42,265 nucleotides of DNA, taken from assembly GCA_023388355.1 (NCBI GenBank), contig JAEWGI010000015.1, positions 1 to 42,265 of the forward strand, read 5' to 3'. The translations under genes and the position numbers were made by a program. This DNA comes from Pseudomonadota bacterium (GTDB lineage: Bacteria; Pseudomonadota; Gammaproteobacteria; Xanthomonadales; Xanthomonadaceae). The notes under the pieces were generated by a model. The model saw nothing but the letters and a program-made list of their open reading frames with translations, did no database searches and was not told where the DNA came from. How positions within the stretch are numbered: the stretch's first letter is position 1; every line of letters begins with the position of its first letter. Of this stretch, positions 31,800-41,021 are shown piece after piece.

Positions 31800-33473
31800 C
31801 TAGTCCGGCCCGGACCGCTCCACCGGACGCGCCTGGCGGTCGTGGCGCATCGCGCTGACCACCAGCATCAGCCCCAGCACCGCCGCCACCAGGAACATCA
31901 GCATCGCCAGCGCCGGGTAGCCCAGCAGCGTGGGGCCCGCGTCCAGCCGCATCAGCTGGGTCGACGACAGCAGCAGGGCCGCGATCACCACCGACGAGGC
32001 GATGCGGTTGGCGATCTTCTGCAGGTTCTCCATCAGCCGCGAATCGTCCAGCCCTGCCAGCCGCACCTGCATGCGGTTGCCGGCCATCAGCGACAGCATG
32101 TCCGAAAGCTTGCGCGGAGCCTCGCGCACCAGCTCCTGCAGCTCCATCGCCTCGGTCGCCAGGTTCGTCGGCGACAGCGCCTGGCGCAGGCGGTCGCGCA
32201 GCAGCGACTGCAGGTGGGCCTCGATCTGGCGACGCACGTCCATCTCCGGCGACAGCGCGTCGACCACCCGTTCGAGGTTGAGCAGGGTCTTGCCCAGCAG
32301 GCTGATCTCCGGCGGCGTGCGCAGGCCGCACTCGGTGGCGCGGCGCACCAGGTCCAGCACCATGCGACCCTCGGAGGCGCGCCGGGTGGCGCTGGCGTAG
32401 CGCGCGACCACCTGCGAGATCTCGCGCACGTAGGCGCTTTCGTCGAAGTCCTCCAGGCGGGTGCCGAGCGCGACCAGCTCGCGCGCCACGTCCTCGCCGC
32501 GGCCGTCGACCGCGGCGAACACCAGTTTCAGCAGCTTCTCGCGCTGGCGCGGCGGGATGGTGGCGACCATGCCCAGGTCGATCAGCGCGATGCGACCGTC
32601 CGGGCACAGCAGCACGTTGCCCGGGTGCGGATCGGCGTGGATGTCGCCATGCACGAACACCTGGTCGAGGTAGGCGTGCAGCAGCTCGGCGGTGGCGGGC
32701 GCGGTGTCCTGCTCGGTGCGGCGCAGGCCGCTGATGCGGGTGACGTTGATGCCGTCGATCCACTCCATCACCAGCAGCCGCGGGGTGACGTAATCCCACA
32801 GCGGCGCGGGCACGCGCAGGCGCTCGTAGCCGGCCAGGTGACGGCCGAAGCGCTCCAGGTTCTCGGCCTCGATACGGTAGTCGAGTTCGTCCAGGATCGC
32901 CTTGCGGAATTCGGCGATCCAGTCGGCCAGGCGCAGGCGGCGACCGGCCTCGGTGAGGCTGTCGGCGGTGCCGGCCAGGCGCGCGAGCACGTCCAGGTCG
33001 GTACGGACCGCGCCGGCCACGTCGGGGCGCTGGATCTTCAGCGCCACCACCCGGCCGTCGTGCAGCACCGCGCGATGCACCTGGGCCAGCGAGGCGGCGG
33101 CCATCGGCTGCGCGTCGATCTGCGCGAACAGCTTGCTGGCCCGCACCCCCAGTTCCTTTTCCAGCAGCACCTCGATGTCGCCGATCGGGGCGGGCTTGGC
33201 GTCGTCCTGGGTGCGCTCGAGCGCGGTGATCCAGGTCGCCGGCACCAGGTCCGGCCGGGTCGACAGCGCCTGGCCAAGCTTGACGAAGGCCGGGCCCATC
33301 GCCTCCAGGTCGGAAACGAAGCGTTCGGCCAGCCCGTCGTCGTCCGCCTGCGCCGGGTCTTCTTCGTGGACGTCGCCCAGGTCGAGCCCGGTGAGGATGC
33401 CGGCGCGACGATAGCGCGCGAGCATCGCGATCACCTGGGAAGTTCGGGACAGGCGCTGCATGGTCTCGCTCAA
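31800..33473 (-). CDS. ubiB: ABC1/UbiB (AarF) atypical kinase family protein
   Basis: UbiB-family ATPase/kinase-like protein supporting ubiquinone synthesis. The 557-residue protein has the KxGQ motif in PAFVKLGQALSTRPDLVP, the Ala-rich loop in MAAASLAQVHRAVL, the invariant Lys in VVALKIQRPDV, ELDYRIEAEN, catalytic-type HGDIHADPHPGNVLL, IALIDLGM and two C-terminal transmembrane helices. I chose TTG 33473 because GGGAG lies 6 nt upstream; ATG 33461 is the alternative. It is not beside ubiE/ubiJ, so it may be a paralogue rather than the main UbiB; the symbol is tentative. It is divergent from the asnB leader. Confidence 0.88.
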   Translation of the reverse strand: MSETMQRLSRTSQVIAMLARYRRAGILTGLDLGDVHEEDPAQADDDGLAERFVSDLEAMGPAFVKLGQALSTRPDLVPATWITALERTQDDAKPAPIGDIEVLLEKELGVRASKLFAQIDAQPMAAASLAQVHRAVLHDGRVVALKIQRPDVAGAVRTDLDVLARLAGTADSLTEAGRRLRLADWIAEFRKAILDELDYRIEAENLERFGRHLAGYERLRVPAPLWDYVTPRLLVMEWIDGINVTRISGLRRTEQDTAPATAELLHAYLDQVFVHGDIHADPHPGNVLLCPDGRIALIDLGMVATIPPRQREKLLKLVFAAVDGRGEDVARELVALGTRLEDFDESAYVREISQVVARYASATRRASEGRMVLDLVRRATECGLRTPPEISLLGKTLLNLERVVDALSPEMDVRRQIEAHLQSLLRDRLRQALSPTNLATEAMELQELVREAPRKLSDMLSLMAGNRMQVRLAGLDDSRLMENLQKIANRIASSVVIAALLLSSTQLMRLDAGPTLLGYPALAMLMFLVAAVLGLMLVVSAMRHDRQARPVERSGPD

Positions 33474-33552
33474 GATGGTCTCCCGGAAAGGCGTTGCCGG
33501 CGCGCAGCCGGCCCCCGGACGAGTATTCCGGCGCCCCGGTGACGGTTGTGTC

Positions 33553-33589
33553 TGCAACTGTTGCAAGGCCGTGCCGCGCCGCTGTACCG
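33553..33589 (+). promoter_or_regulatory. asnB promoter with overlapping palindrome
   Basis: TTGCAA at 33561-33566 and a weak -10 (TGTACC/GTACCG, 33583-33589) are spaced 16-17 bp, putting the start near 33597, the leader-peptide ATG. A palindrome TGCAAC-T-GTTGCA at 33553-33565 overlaps the -35 and could be an operator. The -10 match is poor, so the promoter assignment is tentative. The rest of the 314-bp gap 33474-33787 is the asnB leader described separately. Confidence 0.4.
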
Positions 33590-33596
33590 TCGCGCC

Positions 33597-33689
33597 ATGG
33601 CAACGCAGTCCGTCAGCAACGCGAACGTTCGCAACCGCAACCGCGCGGCGAACAATCGTGTCCGCGCAGCGGGCTGCAGCCAGGCGTAG
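33597..33689 (+). CDS. Asn-rich leader peptide of asnB
   Basis: A 30-codon frame from ATG 33597 to TAG 33687-33689. The peptide begins MATQSVSNANVRNRNRAANN. Six Asn codons (positions 8, 10, 13, 15, 19, 20) make 20 percent of the peptide, and the last two are adjacent and directly before the attenuator hairpins. No Shine-Dalgarno is visible; the promoter spacing suggests a leaderless start. The role proposed is to stall ribosomes when charged tRNA-Asn is scarce, leaving the downstream terminator unformed so that asnB is transcribed. Confidence 0.78.
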   Translation: MATQSVSNANVRNRNRAANNRVRAAGCSQA

Positions 33690-33721
33690 TTCCCCATACC
33701 ACGCCATCCATGCAGGCCCGC
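33660..33721 (+). promoter_or_regulatory. asnB attenuator: pause hairpin and antiterminator
   Basis: Pause hairpin: 33660-33665 pairs with 33669-33674 (GTCCGC/GCGGGC, one G-U) over a 3-nt loop, starting 3 nt after the last Asn codon. Antiterminator: 33669-33675 (GCGGGCT) pairs with 33715-33721 (GGCCCGC), which is most of the 5' arm of the terminator. The two pairings are mutually exclusive, and a ribosome stalled at Asn codons 19-20 would cover the first arm of the pause hairpin. Confidence 0.72.
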
Positions 33722-33747
33722 ATCGCAAGGTGCGGGCCTTTTCGTTT
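33714..33747 (+). terminator. intrinsic terminator in asnB leader
   Basis: AGGCCCGCA (33714-33722) pairs perfectly with TGCGGGCCT (33731-33739) around an 8-nt loop, followed by TTTTCGTTT. It lies 24 nt after the leader-peptide stop and 40 nt before the asnB ATG, so it would end transcription before asnB unless the antiterminator forms. Confidence 0.88.
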
Positions 33748-33787
33748 GCGTCCGGCCAGGCCGGTTCTTTCCAGGAGTCCGCGTTCC

Positions 33788-35473
33788 ATGTGTTCGATCT
33801 TCGGCATCTTCGGGCTGCAGCCCGGCGACGACCTGCCGGCGCTGCGCCGCCAGTCGCTGGATCTGTCGCAGCGCCAGCGCCACCGCGGTCCCGACTGGAG
33901 CGGCGTATACCTGGACGGGGGCGCGATCCTCGTCCACGAGCGACTGGCCATCGTCGACCCGGCCGGTGGCGCGCAGCCGCTGCTCTCGAGCGACGGCCGG
34001 CTGGTGCTGGCGGTCAACGGCGAGATCTACAACCACCGCGAGCTCAAGGCCGGGCTGGCGGCGGACTACGCCTTCCAGACCGGCTCGGACTGCGAGGTGA
34101 TCAACGCGCTGTACCTGGAGCATGAGCCGACCGCGTTCCTCAACCGCCTCAACGGCATCTTCGCCTTCGCGCTGTGGGACAAGGCCCGGAACCGGGCGAT
34201 CATCGCCCGCGACCCGATCGGCGTGGTCCCGCTGTACTGGGGCCACGATCGCGAAGGCCGCCTGCGCGTGGCCTCGGAGATGAAGGCGCTGGTGGACGAC
34301 TGCGCCGACGTCGCCCAGTTCCCGCCCGGGCACTGGTACGACACCGCGAGTGGCGAACTGGTGAAGTACTACGAGCGTCCATGGCGCGACTACGACGCGG
34401 TCGAAGGCGTCGAGGTCTCCCCGACGCAGCTGCGCGAAGCCTTCGAGGCCGCCGTGCACCGCCAGCTGATGACCGACGTGCCCTATGGCGTGCTGCTGTC
34501 GGGCGGGCTGGATTCGTCGCTGGTCGCGGCGGTCGCCGCGCGCTATGCCCGCCACCGCATCGAGGACGGCGACCGCAGCGAGGCGTGGTGGCCGCGACTG
34601 CATTCGTTCGCGATCGGACTGGAGGGATCGCCCGACCTGGCCGCGGCGCAGATCGCCGCCGACATGCTGGAGACCGTGCACCACGGCTTCGAATACACCT
34701 TCGAGGAAGGCCTGGACGCGCTCCCGGAGGTGATCCGCCACATCGAGACCTACGACGTCACCACGATCCGCGCCTCCACCCCGATGTTCCTGCTGGCGCG
34801 GCGGATCAAGGCGATGGGGGTGAAGATGGTGCTCTCGGGCGAAGGCAGCGACGAGGTGTTCGGTGGCTATCTGTATTTCCACAAGGCCCCGAACGCGCGC
34901 GAGTTCCACGAGGAGCTGGTGCGCAAGCTCGACGCGCTCAACAACTACGACTGCCTGCGCGCGAACAAGTCGATGATGGCCTGGGGCGTGGAGCCGCGGG
35001 TGCCGTTCCTCGACCGCGAATTCCTCGACGTGGCGATGCGCATGGATGCCGTGCACAAGATGGTGCACAAGGGCAGCGACGGCCCGCAGCGGATGGAGAA
35101 GGGCGCGCTGCGCCAGGCCTTCGAGGGCTACCTGCCCGAGCAGATCCTGTGGCGGCAGAAGGAGCAGTTCAGCGACGGCGTCGGCTACGGCTGGATCGAC
35201 GGGCTCAAGGCCCACGCCGAGGCGCAGGTGAGCGATCGCGAGCTGGCCGCGGCCGTTCGGCGCTTCCCGCACAACCCGCCGCAGACCAAGGAAGCCTACC
35301 TGTACCGCAGCCTGTTCGAGCGCCACTTCCCCACGCCGGCGGCGGCCGAGACCGTGCCCGGAGGCAAGTCGATCGCCTGCTCCTCGCCGGCGGCGATCGC
35401 CTGGGATGCGAGTTTCGCGACGATGGCCGACCCGTCCGGCCGCGCGGTGGCGGGCGTGCACCTGGCGAGCTGA
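33788..35473 (+). CDS. asnB: glutamine-hydrolysing asparagine synthetase B
   Basis: Makes Asn from Asp, Gln and ATP. The 561-residue protein starts MCSIFGIFG, with the catalytic Cys exposed after Met removal, followed by class II amidotransferase motifs RQRHRGPDWSG, HERLAIVDP, AVNGEIYNH and TGSDCEV. The synthetase domain has the PP-loop SGGLDSS from residue 238, FAIGLEGSPDL, VLSGEGSDEVFGGYLYF and PFLDREFLDVAMR. The ATG at 33788 has AGGAG 10 nt upstream. The leader carries an Asn-codon attenuator, so expression should rise when charged tRNA-Asn falls. It is preceded by the divergent ubiB-like gene. Confidence 0.98.
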   Translation: MCSIFGIFGLQPGDDLPALRRQSLDLSQRQRHRGPDWSGVYLDGGAILVHERLAIVDPAGGAQPLLSSDGRLVLAVNGEIYNHRELKAGLAADYAFQTGSDCEVINALYLEHEPTAFLNRLNGIFAFALWDKARNRAIIARDPIGVVPLYWGHDREGRLRVASEMKALVDDCADVAQFPPGHWYDTASGELVKYYERPWRDYDAVEGVEVSPTQLREAFEAAVHRQLMTDVPYGVLLSGGLDSSLVAAVAARYARHRIEDGDRSEAWWPRLHSFAIGLEGSPDLAAAQIAADMLETVHHGFEYTFEEGLDALPEVIRHIETYDVTTIRASTPMFLLARRIKAMGVKMVLSGEGSDEVFGGYLYFHKAPNAREFHEELVRKLDALNNYDCLRANKSMMAWGVEPRVPFLDREFLDVAMRMDAVHKMVHKGSDGPQRMEKGALRQAFEGYLPEQILWRQKEQFSDGVGYGWIDGLKAHAEAQVSDRELAAAVRRFPHNPPQTKEAYLYRSLFERHFPTPAAAETVPGGKSIACSSPAAIAWDASFATMADPSGRAVAGVHLAS

Positions 35474-35632
35474 CGCGCGGGCTCGCGTACTGGCGCGGCC
35501 GGTCGCCCTGCGGTCGCGGCCGCGCCGAGCTTGAACGGTTCCGGACCCGGCGCGCGCCGGTGGGCCGGTGCCCGGAAGGGGCGTGCAACAATGCGCGTTG
35601 CCCCGCCTTTCGCGCCCCCGCGCCGGTTGCCG

Positions 35633-36460
35633 ATGTCCACCAAGCCGAGTCTGCTGCTCTCCCTGCTGTGCGCCGCAAGCCTGTCGGCCTGCGCCCAGGC
35701 CCCGTCGTCGGACGCGGAAGAGCCGGCGAACGAGGAGTCGCCCGCGCCCGGGCCGGCGATCGAGCAGGTCCAGACCACGCCGGGCACGCCCGAGGATCGC
35801 GCCAGGCAGGCGATCCTGTCGATCAGCCCCGAGATCCAGATCGACGCGATCGCGCCGGCACCGCTGGACGGGTTCAGCGAAGTGGTGGTGGGCGGCCAGG
35901 CGCTGTACGTCAGCGATGACGGCAAGTACCTGCTGCAGGGCAGCCTGTTCGACATCGAGGCCAAGCGCGACGTCAGCCAGTCGGGCGTGGCCGAGGTGCG
36001 GCGCCGCCTGCTGGCCGAAGTGCCCGCCAGCGAACGCATCGTGTTCGCGCCGGCCAATCCGAAGTACACCGTGTCCGTGTTCACCGACGTCGAATGCGGC
36101 TACTGCCGCAAGCTGCACGAGGAAATCGACGAGTACAACCGGCGTGGCATCGCGATCGAGTACCTGGCCTTCCCGCGCATGGGGCTGGACACCGCCGACT
36201 ACGCCCTGATGGTGTCGGTGTGGTGTGCCCCCGACCGGCGCAAGGCGCTCACCGACGCCAAGGAAGGACGCCGGGTGCCGCCGCGCACCTGCGACAACCC
36301 GGTGGCCCGGCACTACGCCCTGGGCCAGCGGGTCGGCTTGGCCGGCACGCCGATGATCGTGACCGAAAGCGGCACCCAGATGCCGGGCTACCTGCCGCCG
36401 GACGCGCTGCTGTCGGCGCTGCGCCAGGCGGAAACCGCCGCGGCCGCCGCCGGCGGCTGA
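35633..36460 (+). CDS. DsbC/DsbG-family thioredoxin-fold lipoprotein
   Basis: Predicted periplasmic disulfide isomerase or reductase anchored as a lipoprotein. The 275-residue precursor has a signal peptide ending in the lipobox LSAC (Cys at residue 20), then an acidic Pro-rich linker. A DsbC-like N-terminal dimerisation domain follows (GFSEVVVGGQALYVSDDGKYLLQGSLFDI), then a thioredoxin domain with CGYC at 155-158 (VFTDVECGYCRKLHEE), two further Cys (VWCAPDRR, PRTCDNP) matching the structural disulfide of DsbC, and the cis-Pro loop GLAGTPMIV. The ATG at 35633 fits the signal peptide; ATG 35591 would lengthen it by 14 residues. The lipoprotein form is unusual compared with soluble E. coli DsbC. 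The 159 bp after asnB holds no other gene. Confidence 0.88.
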   Translation: MSTKPSLLLSLLCAASLSACAQAPSSDAEEPANEESPAPGPAIEQVQTTPGTPEDRARQAILSISPEIQIDAIAPAPLDGFSEVVVGGQALYVSDDGKYLLQGSLFDIEAKRDVSQSGVAEVRRRLLAEVPASERIVFAPANPKYTVSVFTDVECGYCRKLHEEIDEYNRRGIAIEYLAFPRMGLDTADYALMVSVWCAPDRRKALTDAKEGRRVPPRTCDNPVARHYALGQRVGLAGTPMIVTESGTQMPGYLPPDALLSALRQAETAAAAAGG

Positions 36461-36501
36461 TCCGGGCCGGGAGTTGGCGGGCAGCGCGACGCAAACGCCC
36501 T

Positions 36502-36507
36502 TACAAT
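36502..36507 (+). promoter_or_regulatory. -10 element for purL
   Basis: TACAAT lies 29 nt upstream of the purL ATG, in the 76-bp gap after the DsbC-like gene. The nearest -35 candidate (TTGGCG) is 22 bp away, too far for a standard promoter. Confidence 0.45.
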
Positions 36508-36536
36508 AGGCGGCCCGCTCCCAGCATCGTCCGGAC

Positions 36537-39500
36537 ATGATCGTCCTCGAGGGCCTTCCGGCCCTGTCGCCGTTCCGACGCGAACGGCTTGAGCTACGCC
36601 TGCAGTCGGTTGCGCCCGAAGTCCGGATCGCCGGCGCCTGGCACGTGTACTGGATCGAGCCCGAGTCCGGGTCCGCACCCGACCCCGAGGTGCTGCGACG
36701 CGTGCTCGAAGCCGGCGAGGAGCGCGCACCGGCGCAGGCCGGGGCGCTGACACGTTTCGTTTCACCGCGCCTGGGCACGATCTCGCCCTGGGCGAGCAAG
36801 GCCACCGACATCCTGCGCGGCGCCGACCAGCCGGTGCGGCGGGTGGAGCGCGGCACCCGGATCGACCTGCTCGGATGGCCGGAGGGCGGCGGCTCGGCGG
36901 TGGCGCTGGCCAAGCTGCTGCACGACCCGATGACCCAGTCGCTGCTGGGCTCGCACGAGGAGGCGGCGGGGCTGTTCGCGGTTCCACTCCGTGGCGAGGT
37001 CGAGCGGATCCCGCTCGCGGAGCTGGAAGCGGCCAACGCGCGCCTTGGCCTGGCGCTTGCCGGCGACGAGATCGACTACCTGCGCGAGCGCTACGCGGAG
37101 CTCGGCCGCGACCCGTCGGACGTCGAACTGATGATGTTCGCGCAGGCGAACTCCGAACACTGCCGGCACAAGATCTTCAACGCGTCGTGGACGGTGGACG
37201 GCGAGGACCAGCCGCGCTCGCTGTTCGCGATGATCCGCAACACCCACGCGCGCACGCCGCAGCACACGCTCTCGGCCTACAGCGACAACGCCGCGGTGGT
37301 GGAGGGCTACCCGGCCAGCCGCTTCCGCCCGGATCCGGCCAGCGGCGAATACCGCGGCGAGCCGGTGGCCGACAGCGCGTTCTGCATCAAGGTGGAAACC
37401 CACAACCATCCCACCGCGATTTCGCCGTTCTCGGGCGCCAGCACCGGTGCCGGCGGCGAGATCCGCGACGAAGGCGCGACCGGGCGCGGCGGCAGTCCCA
37501 AGGCCGGCCTGACCGGCTTCAGCGTCTCGCACCTGCGCATCCCCACGCTGCCGCAGCCCTGGGAGTCGCCGCGCGCGCTCAACCCGCGCATGGCCCCGGC
37601 GCTGGAGATCATGCTCGACGGCCCGCTTGGCGGCGCCGCGTTCAACAACGAATTCGGGCGCCCGAACCTGCTGGGCTATTTCCGCAGCTTCGAACTGCAG
37701 CACGAGGGTGAGCCTGCCCGCGCCTACGACAAGCCGATCATGCTGGCCGGTGGCCTCGGCGCGATGGACCGGCCGATGGTGGCCAAGCTCAGCCTCCGTC
37801 CCGGCGACGCGGTGGTGGTGCTGGGCGGCCCGGCGATGCTGATCGGCCTGGGTGGCGGCGCGGCGAGCTCGGTGGCCTCTGGCGAAAGCGCCGAGGACCT
37901 CGACTTCGCCTCGGTGCAGCGCGAAAACCCGGAGATGGAGCGTCGCTGCCAGGAGGTGATCGACCGCTGCGTCGCGATGGGCGCGGACAACCCGATCGTC
38001 TCGATCCACGACGTCGGCGCCGGCGGCCTTTCGAACGCGATCCCGGAACTGCTGCACGATTCGAACGTGGGCGGCGTGGTCGACCTCGACCGCGTGCCCA
38101 GCGACGACCCCTCGCTCTCGCCGATGCAGCTGTGGTGCAACGAATCGCAGGAGCGCTACGTGCTCGGCGTGCCGCAGGCGCGGCTGGCCGAGTTTGCCGC
38201 CCTGTGCGAGCGCGAGCGCTGCCCGTTCGCGGCGGTCGGGGTGGCGACGGAGGAGGAGCGGCTGACCGTCGGCTACGGTGTCCTTGAAGCAGACGACGAC
38301 GAAGCCGACGTCGCCCCCGGCCCGGCGCAGCGCGCCGGGCGTTCGGACCCCCTGCGCGGCAGTGCCGCGCTGGAAGGCACCCCCGGCCCGGCGCAGCACG
38401 CCGGGCGTTCGGACCACCCGCGCGGCAGTGCCGCGCAAGCGGGTGGTCCTCACCCCATCGACTTGCCGATGGACGTCCTCTTCGGCAAGGCGCCGAAGAT
38501 GCATCGTGATGCCGCGCGCCCGGCGCCGGTGCGCTGGCGGATGCTCAATGGCAACGTGGTCGACCTGCGCGAGGCGGGCCTGCGCGTGCTGGCGCATCCG
38601 ACCGTCGCGTCCAAGCAGTTCCTGGTCACCATCGGCGATCGCGCGGTGGGCGGGCTGACGGCGCGCGACCAGCTGGTCGGACCCTGGCAGATGCCGGTCG
38701 CCGACTGCGCGCTGAGCCTGGCCGGCTACGAGGGCCTGGCCGGCGAAGCGATGGCGATCGGCGAGCGCACGCCGCTGGCGCTGATCGATTCGGCCGCGGC
38801 CGCGCGCATGGCCGTCGGCGAGGCGATCACCAATCTGTGCGCGGCGCCGGTGGAGGCGCTGGAGCGGGTCAAGCTGTCGGCCAACTGGATGGCCGCGGCC
38901 GGCCATCCGGGCGAGGACGCGAAGCTGTTCGACGCGGTGCGTGCGGTGGGCATGGAACTGTGCCCGGAGCTGGGCCTGAGCATCCCGGTCGGCAAGGACT
39001 CGCTGTCGATGCAGGTGCAATGGACGGGGACCGGGGACCGGGCAGGCGACGCGGACGCTGCCGCCGGGCCGCAGCTCCACAAATCCGTCTCGCCGGTCTC
39101 GCTGATCGTCACCGCGTTCGCGCCGGTGGCCGACGTGGGCCGGCAGCTGACGCCGCTGCTCGAGGGCGGGATCGACAGCGAGCTGTGGCTGATCGGGCTG
39201 GGTGCGGGCAAGCAGCGGCTGGGCGGTTCGATCCTGGCGCAGTGCTTCGACGCGTTCGGCGGCACCTGCCCGGACCTGGACGATCCGGCACGGCTGCGTG
39301 CGTTCTTCGAGCTGATCCGCGACGCGCGCGAGGCCGGGCTGCTGCGGGCCTACCACGATCGCTCCGACGGCGGCACCTTCGCCGCGCTGTGCGAGATGGC
39401 GTTCTGCTCGCATCGCGGCCTGGACATCGACCTGGACGGCTGGGGCGAGGACCGCGCCGAGGATGCGCTGCGCACGCTGTTCTCCGAGGAGCTCGGTGCG

Positions 39501-40595
39501 GTGGTGCAGATCGCCGACGAGGATCGCGCCGAATTCGCCGACCTGGTCGCGCGCCACGGCCTGATCGAATGCGCGCAGCGCATCGCCCGCCCCACCGCGG
39601 CCGGGCGGATCCGGGTGCTGCACGGCGAGCAGATGCTGGCGCAGTGGTCGTGGCAGGAACTGTTCGACGCCTGGTGGTCGGTCTCGCACGCGATGCAGCG
39701 GCTGCGCGACAACCCCGAATGCGCCGACGAGGAGCGCGCCGCCGTGCGCGAGTTCGACGCGCCGGGCCTGGCGCCAGTGCTGGCCTTCGATCCGGCCGAG
39801 GACGTGGCCGCGCCCTACGTGGCCACCGGTGCGCGGCCGCGGATCGCGATCCTGCGCGAGCAGGGCGTCAACAGCCAGGTGGAGATGGCGGCCGGATTCG
39901 ACCGCGCCGGCTTCAGCGCGGTCGACGTGCACATGAGCGACCTGCTGGCCGGGCGCATCCGGCTCGACGGCTTCGCCGGCCTGGTGGCCTGTGGCGGCTT
40001 CAGCTACGGCGACGTGCTGGGCGCGGGTCGCGGTTGGGCCACTTCGATCCTGGAGCACGACGAACTCCGCGCGCAGTTCGGCGACTTCTTCGCGCGCACC
40101 GGCACGTTCTCGCTGGGCGTGTGCAACGGTTGCCAGATGCTCTCGCAACTGGGCGGGATCATTCCCGGGGCCGGCCATTGGCCGCGCTTCCTGCGCAACC
40201 GCAGCGAGCAGTACGAGAGCCGCCTGGGCATGCTTGAGGTGGCCGATTCACCGTCGCTGCTGCTGGCGGGCATGGCCGGTTCGCGGATCCCGGTGGTCGT
40301 CTCGCACGGCGAGGGACGGGCGGTGTTCGACAGCGAAGGCGATCGCGCCGCGTCGCAGGTCGCGCTGCGCTACGTCGAGGGCGACGGCGCGCCGGCCGCG
40401 CGCTATCCGGCCAATCCCAATGGCTCGATCGACGCGATCGCCGGCGTGACCAGCGACGACGGCCGGGTCACGATCCTGATGCCGCATCCCGAGCGCACCC
40501 TGCGCCGGGTCAACTTCAGCTGGGCGCCGGGCGACTGGCCGGACGCCTCGCCCTGGATGCGCATGTTCCGCAACGCCCGCGCCGCGCTCGGCTGA
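36537..40595 (+). CDS. purL: phosphoribosylformylglycinamidine synthase
   Basis: Fourth step of purine synthesis: FGAR + Gln + ATP to FGAM. This is the large single-chain form of 1352 residues against 1295 in E. coli. The order is an N-terminal domain; linker [22 protein letters not shown] synthetase halves ([74 protein letters not shown]); and a class I glutaminase with nucleophile Cys in [12 protein letters not shown] and a His-Glu pair in [10 protein letters not shown]. The extra length comes mainly from a 66-bp-period in-frame duplication at 38314-38436 before [19 protein letters not shown], plus a shorter insertion after LSMQVQW. The flanks stay in frame and keep all motifs, so the enzyme is probably active. 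Confidence 0.97.
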   Translation: MIVLEGLPALSPFRRERLELRLQSVAPEVRIAGAWHVYWIEPESGSAPDPEVLRRVLEAGEERAPAQAGALTRFVSPRLGTISPWASKATDILRGADQPVRRVERGTRIDLLGWPEGGGSAVALAKLLHDPMTQSLLGSHEEAAGLFAVPLRGEVERIPLAELEAANARLGLALAGDEIDYLRERYAELGRDPSDVELMMFAQANSEHCRHKIFNASWTVDGEDQPRSLFAMIRNTHARTPQHTLSAYSDNAAVVEGYPASRFRPDPASGEYRGEPVADSAFCIKVETHNHPTAISPFSGASTGAGGEIRDEGATGRGGSPKAGLTGFSVSHLRIPTLPQPWESPRALNPRMAPALEIMLDGPLGGAAFNNEFGRPNLLGYFRSFELQHEGEPARAYDKPIMLAGGLGAMDRPMVAKLSLRPGDAVVVLGGPAMLIGLGGGAASSVASGESAEDLDFASVQRENPEMERRCQEVIDRCVAMGADNPIVSIHDVGAGGLSNAIPELLHDSNVGGVVDLDRVPSDDPSLSPMQLWCNESQERYVLGVPQARLAEFAALCERERCPFAAVGVATEEERLTVGYGVLEADDDEADVAPGPAQRAGRSDPLRGSAALEGTPGPAQHAGRSDHPRGSAAQAGGPHPIDLPMDVLFGKAPKMHRDAARPAPVRWRMLNGNVVDLREAGLRVLAHPTVASKQFLVTIGDRAVGGLTARDQLVGPWQMPVADCALSLAGYEGLAGEAMAIGERTPLALIDSAAAARMAVGEAITNLCAAPVEALERVKLSANWMAAAGHPGEDAKLFDAVRAVGMELCPELGLSIPVGKDSLSMQVQWTGTGDRAGDADAAAGPQLHKSVSPVSLIVTAFAPVADVGRQLTPLLEGGIDSELWLIGLGAGKQRLGGSILAQCFDAFGGTCPDLDDPARLRAFFELIRDAREAGLLRAYHDRSDGGTFAALCEMAFCSHRGLDIDLDGWGEDRAEDALRTLFSEELGAVVQIADEDRAEFADLVARHGLIECAQRIARPTAAGRIRVLHGEQMLAQWSWQELFDAWWSVSHAMQRLRDNPECADEERAAVREFDAPGLAPVLAFDPAEDVAAPYVATGARPRIAILREQGVNSQVEMAAGFDRAGFSAVDVHMSDLLAGRIRLDGFAGLVACGGFSYGDVLGAGRGWATSILEHDELRAQFGDFFARTGTFSLGVCNGCQMLSQLGGIIPGAGHWPRFLRNRSEQYESRLGMLEVADSPSLLLAGMAGSRIPVVVSHGEGRAVFDSEGDRAASQVALRYVEGDGAPAARYPANPNGSIDAIAGVTSDDGRVTILMPHPERTLRRVNFSWAPGDWPDASPWMRMFRNARAALG
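38314..38436 (+). repeat. in-frame tandem palindromic repeat inside purL
   Basis: Two 57-nt copies (38314-38370 and 38380-38436) differ at three positions and are joined by 9 nt, giving a period of 66 nt or 22 codons. Each copy contains two palindromes, CCCGGCGC/GCGCCGGG and GCGCGGCA/TGCCGCGC. The sequence encodes [22 protein letters not shown] repeats in a PurL linker. Confidence 0.85.
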
Positions 40596-40601
40596 GCGCC
40601 A

Positions 40602-40624
40602 GCGCGGGCGCTCGTGGCCCGCGC
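40602..40624 (+). terminator. candidate purL terminator hairpin
   Basis: GCGCGGGC pairs with GCCCGCGC around a 7-nt loop 6 bp after the purL stop. It lacks a T-run, so intrinsic termination would be weak. Confidence 0.3.
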
Positions 40625-40991
40625 ACGCCCGTTTCGCGCTCGCCGCGTCGCCGCCCACGGCGGCGACCTGCCGGCGCCCGGCCTCCCGGCAGGGGACACG
40701 CCGGCCCCGACGCTGCTGTCGCGCCCGCTCCCGGGCGGCCGGGTGGCGTCCGCGAACCGCTGTTCCGATCCGCCACCGGTTGGCTGTCCGCGCAATGCTG
40801 CGCCGCGGCACCCCGCGCACCGGCGACCGCTGCCGCTTTCGCGATGATCCCGATCGTCGGCTAATTTCCGCGTGCTCAGACAGTTTCGCGGGAAACATGT
40901 GCCGGCCATGGCGAAATCGTTTCCAAGCGATTGAATTCAGGTCATTTTTTGTCTGAGCTGGTCAAATAGTGACACTTTCGGGCGTGATCGC

Positions 40992-41021
40992 TTGACGAAA
41001 ATTGTCAGTTCCGGTGAGTAT
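40992..41021 (+). promoter_or_regulatory. candidate promoter of the trimeric autotransporter gene
   Basis: TTGACG at 40992-40997 is a good -35. At 17-18 bp spacing the -10 is TGAGTA/GAGTAT, a weak match. A transcription start near 41028 would leave a leader of about 200 nt. Confidence 0.35.

Noticed and set aside
36762..40178. Long minus-strand open frame opposite purL
   Set aside because: Shadow frame; codon bias and motifs support only purL.
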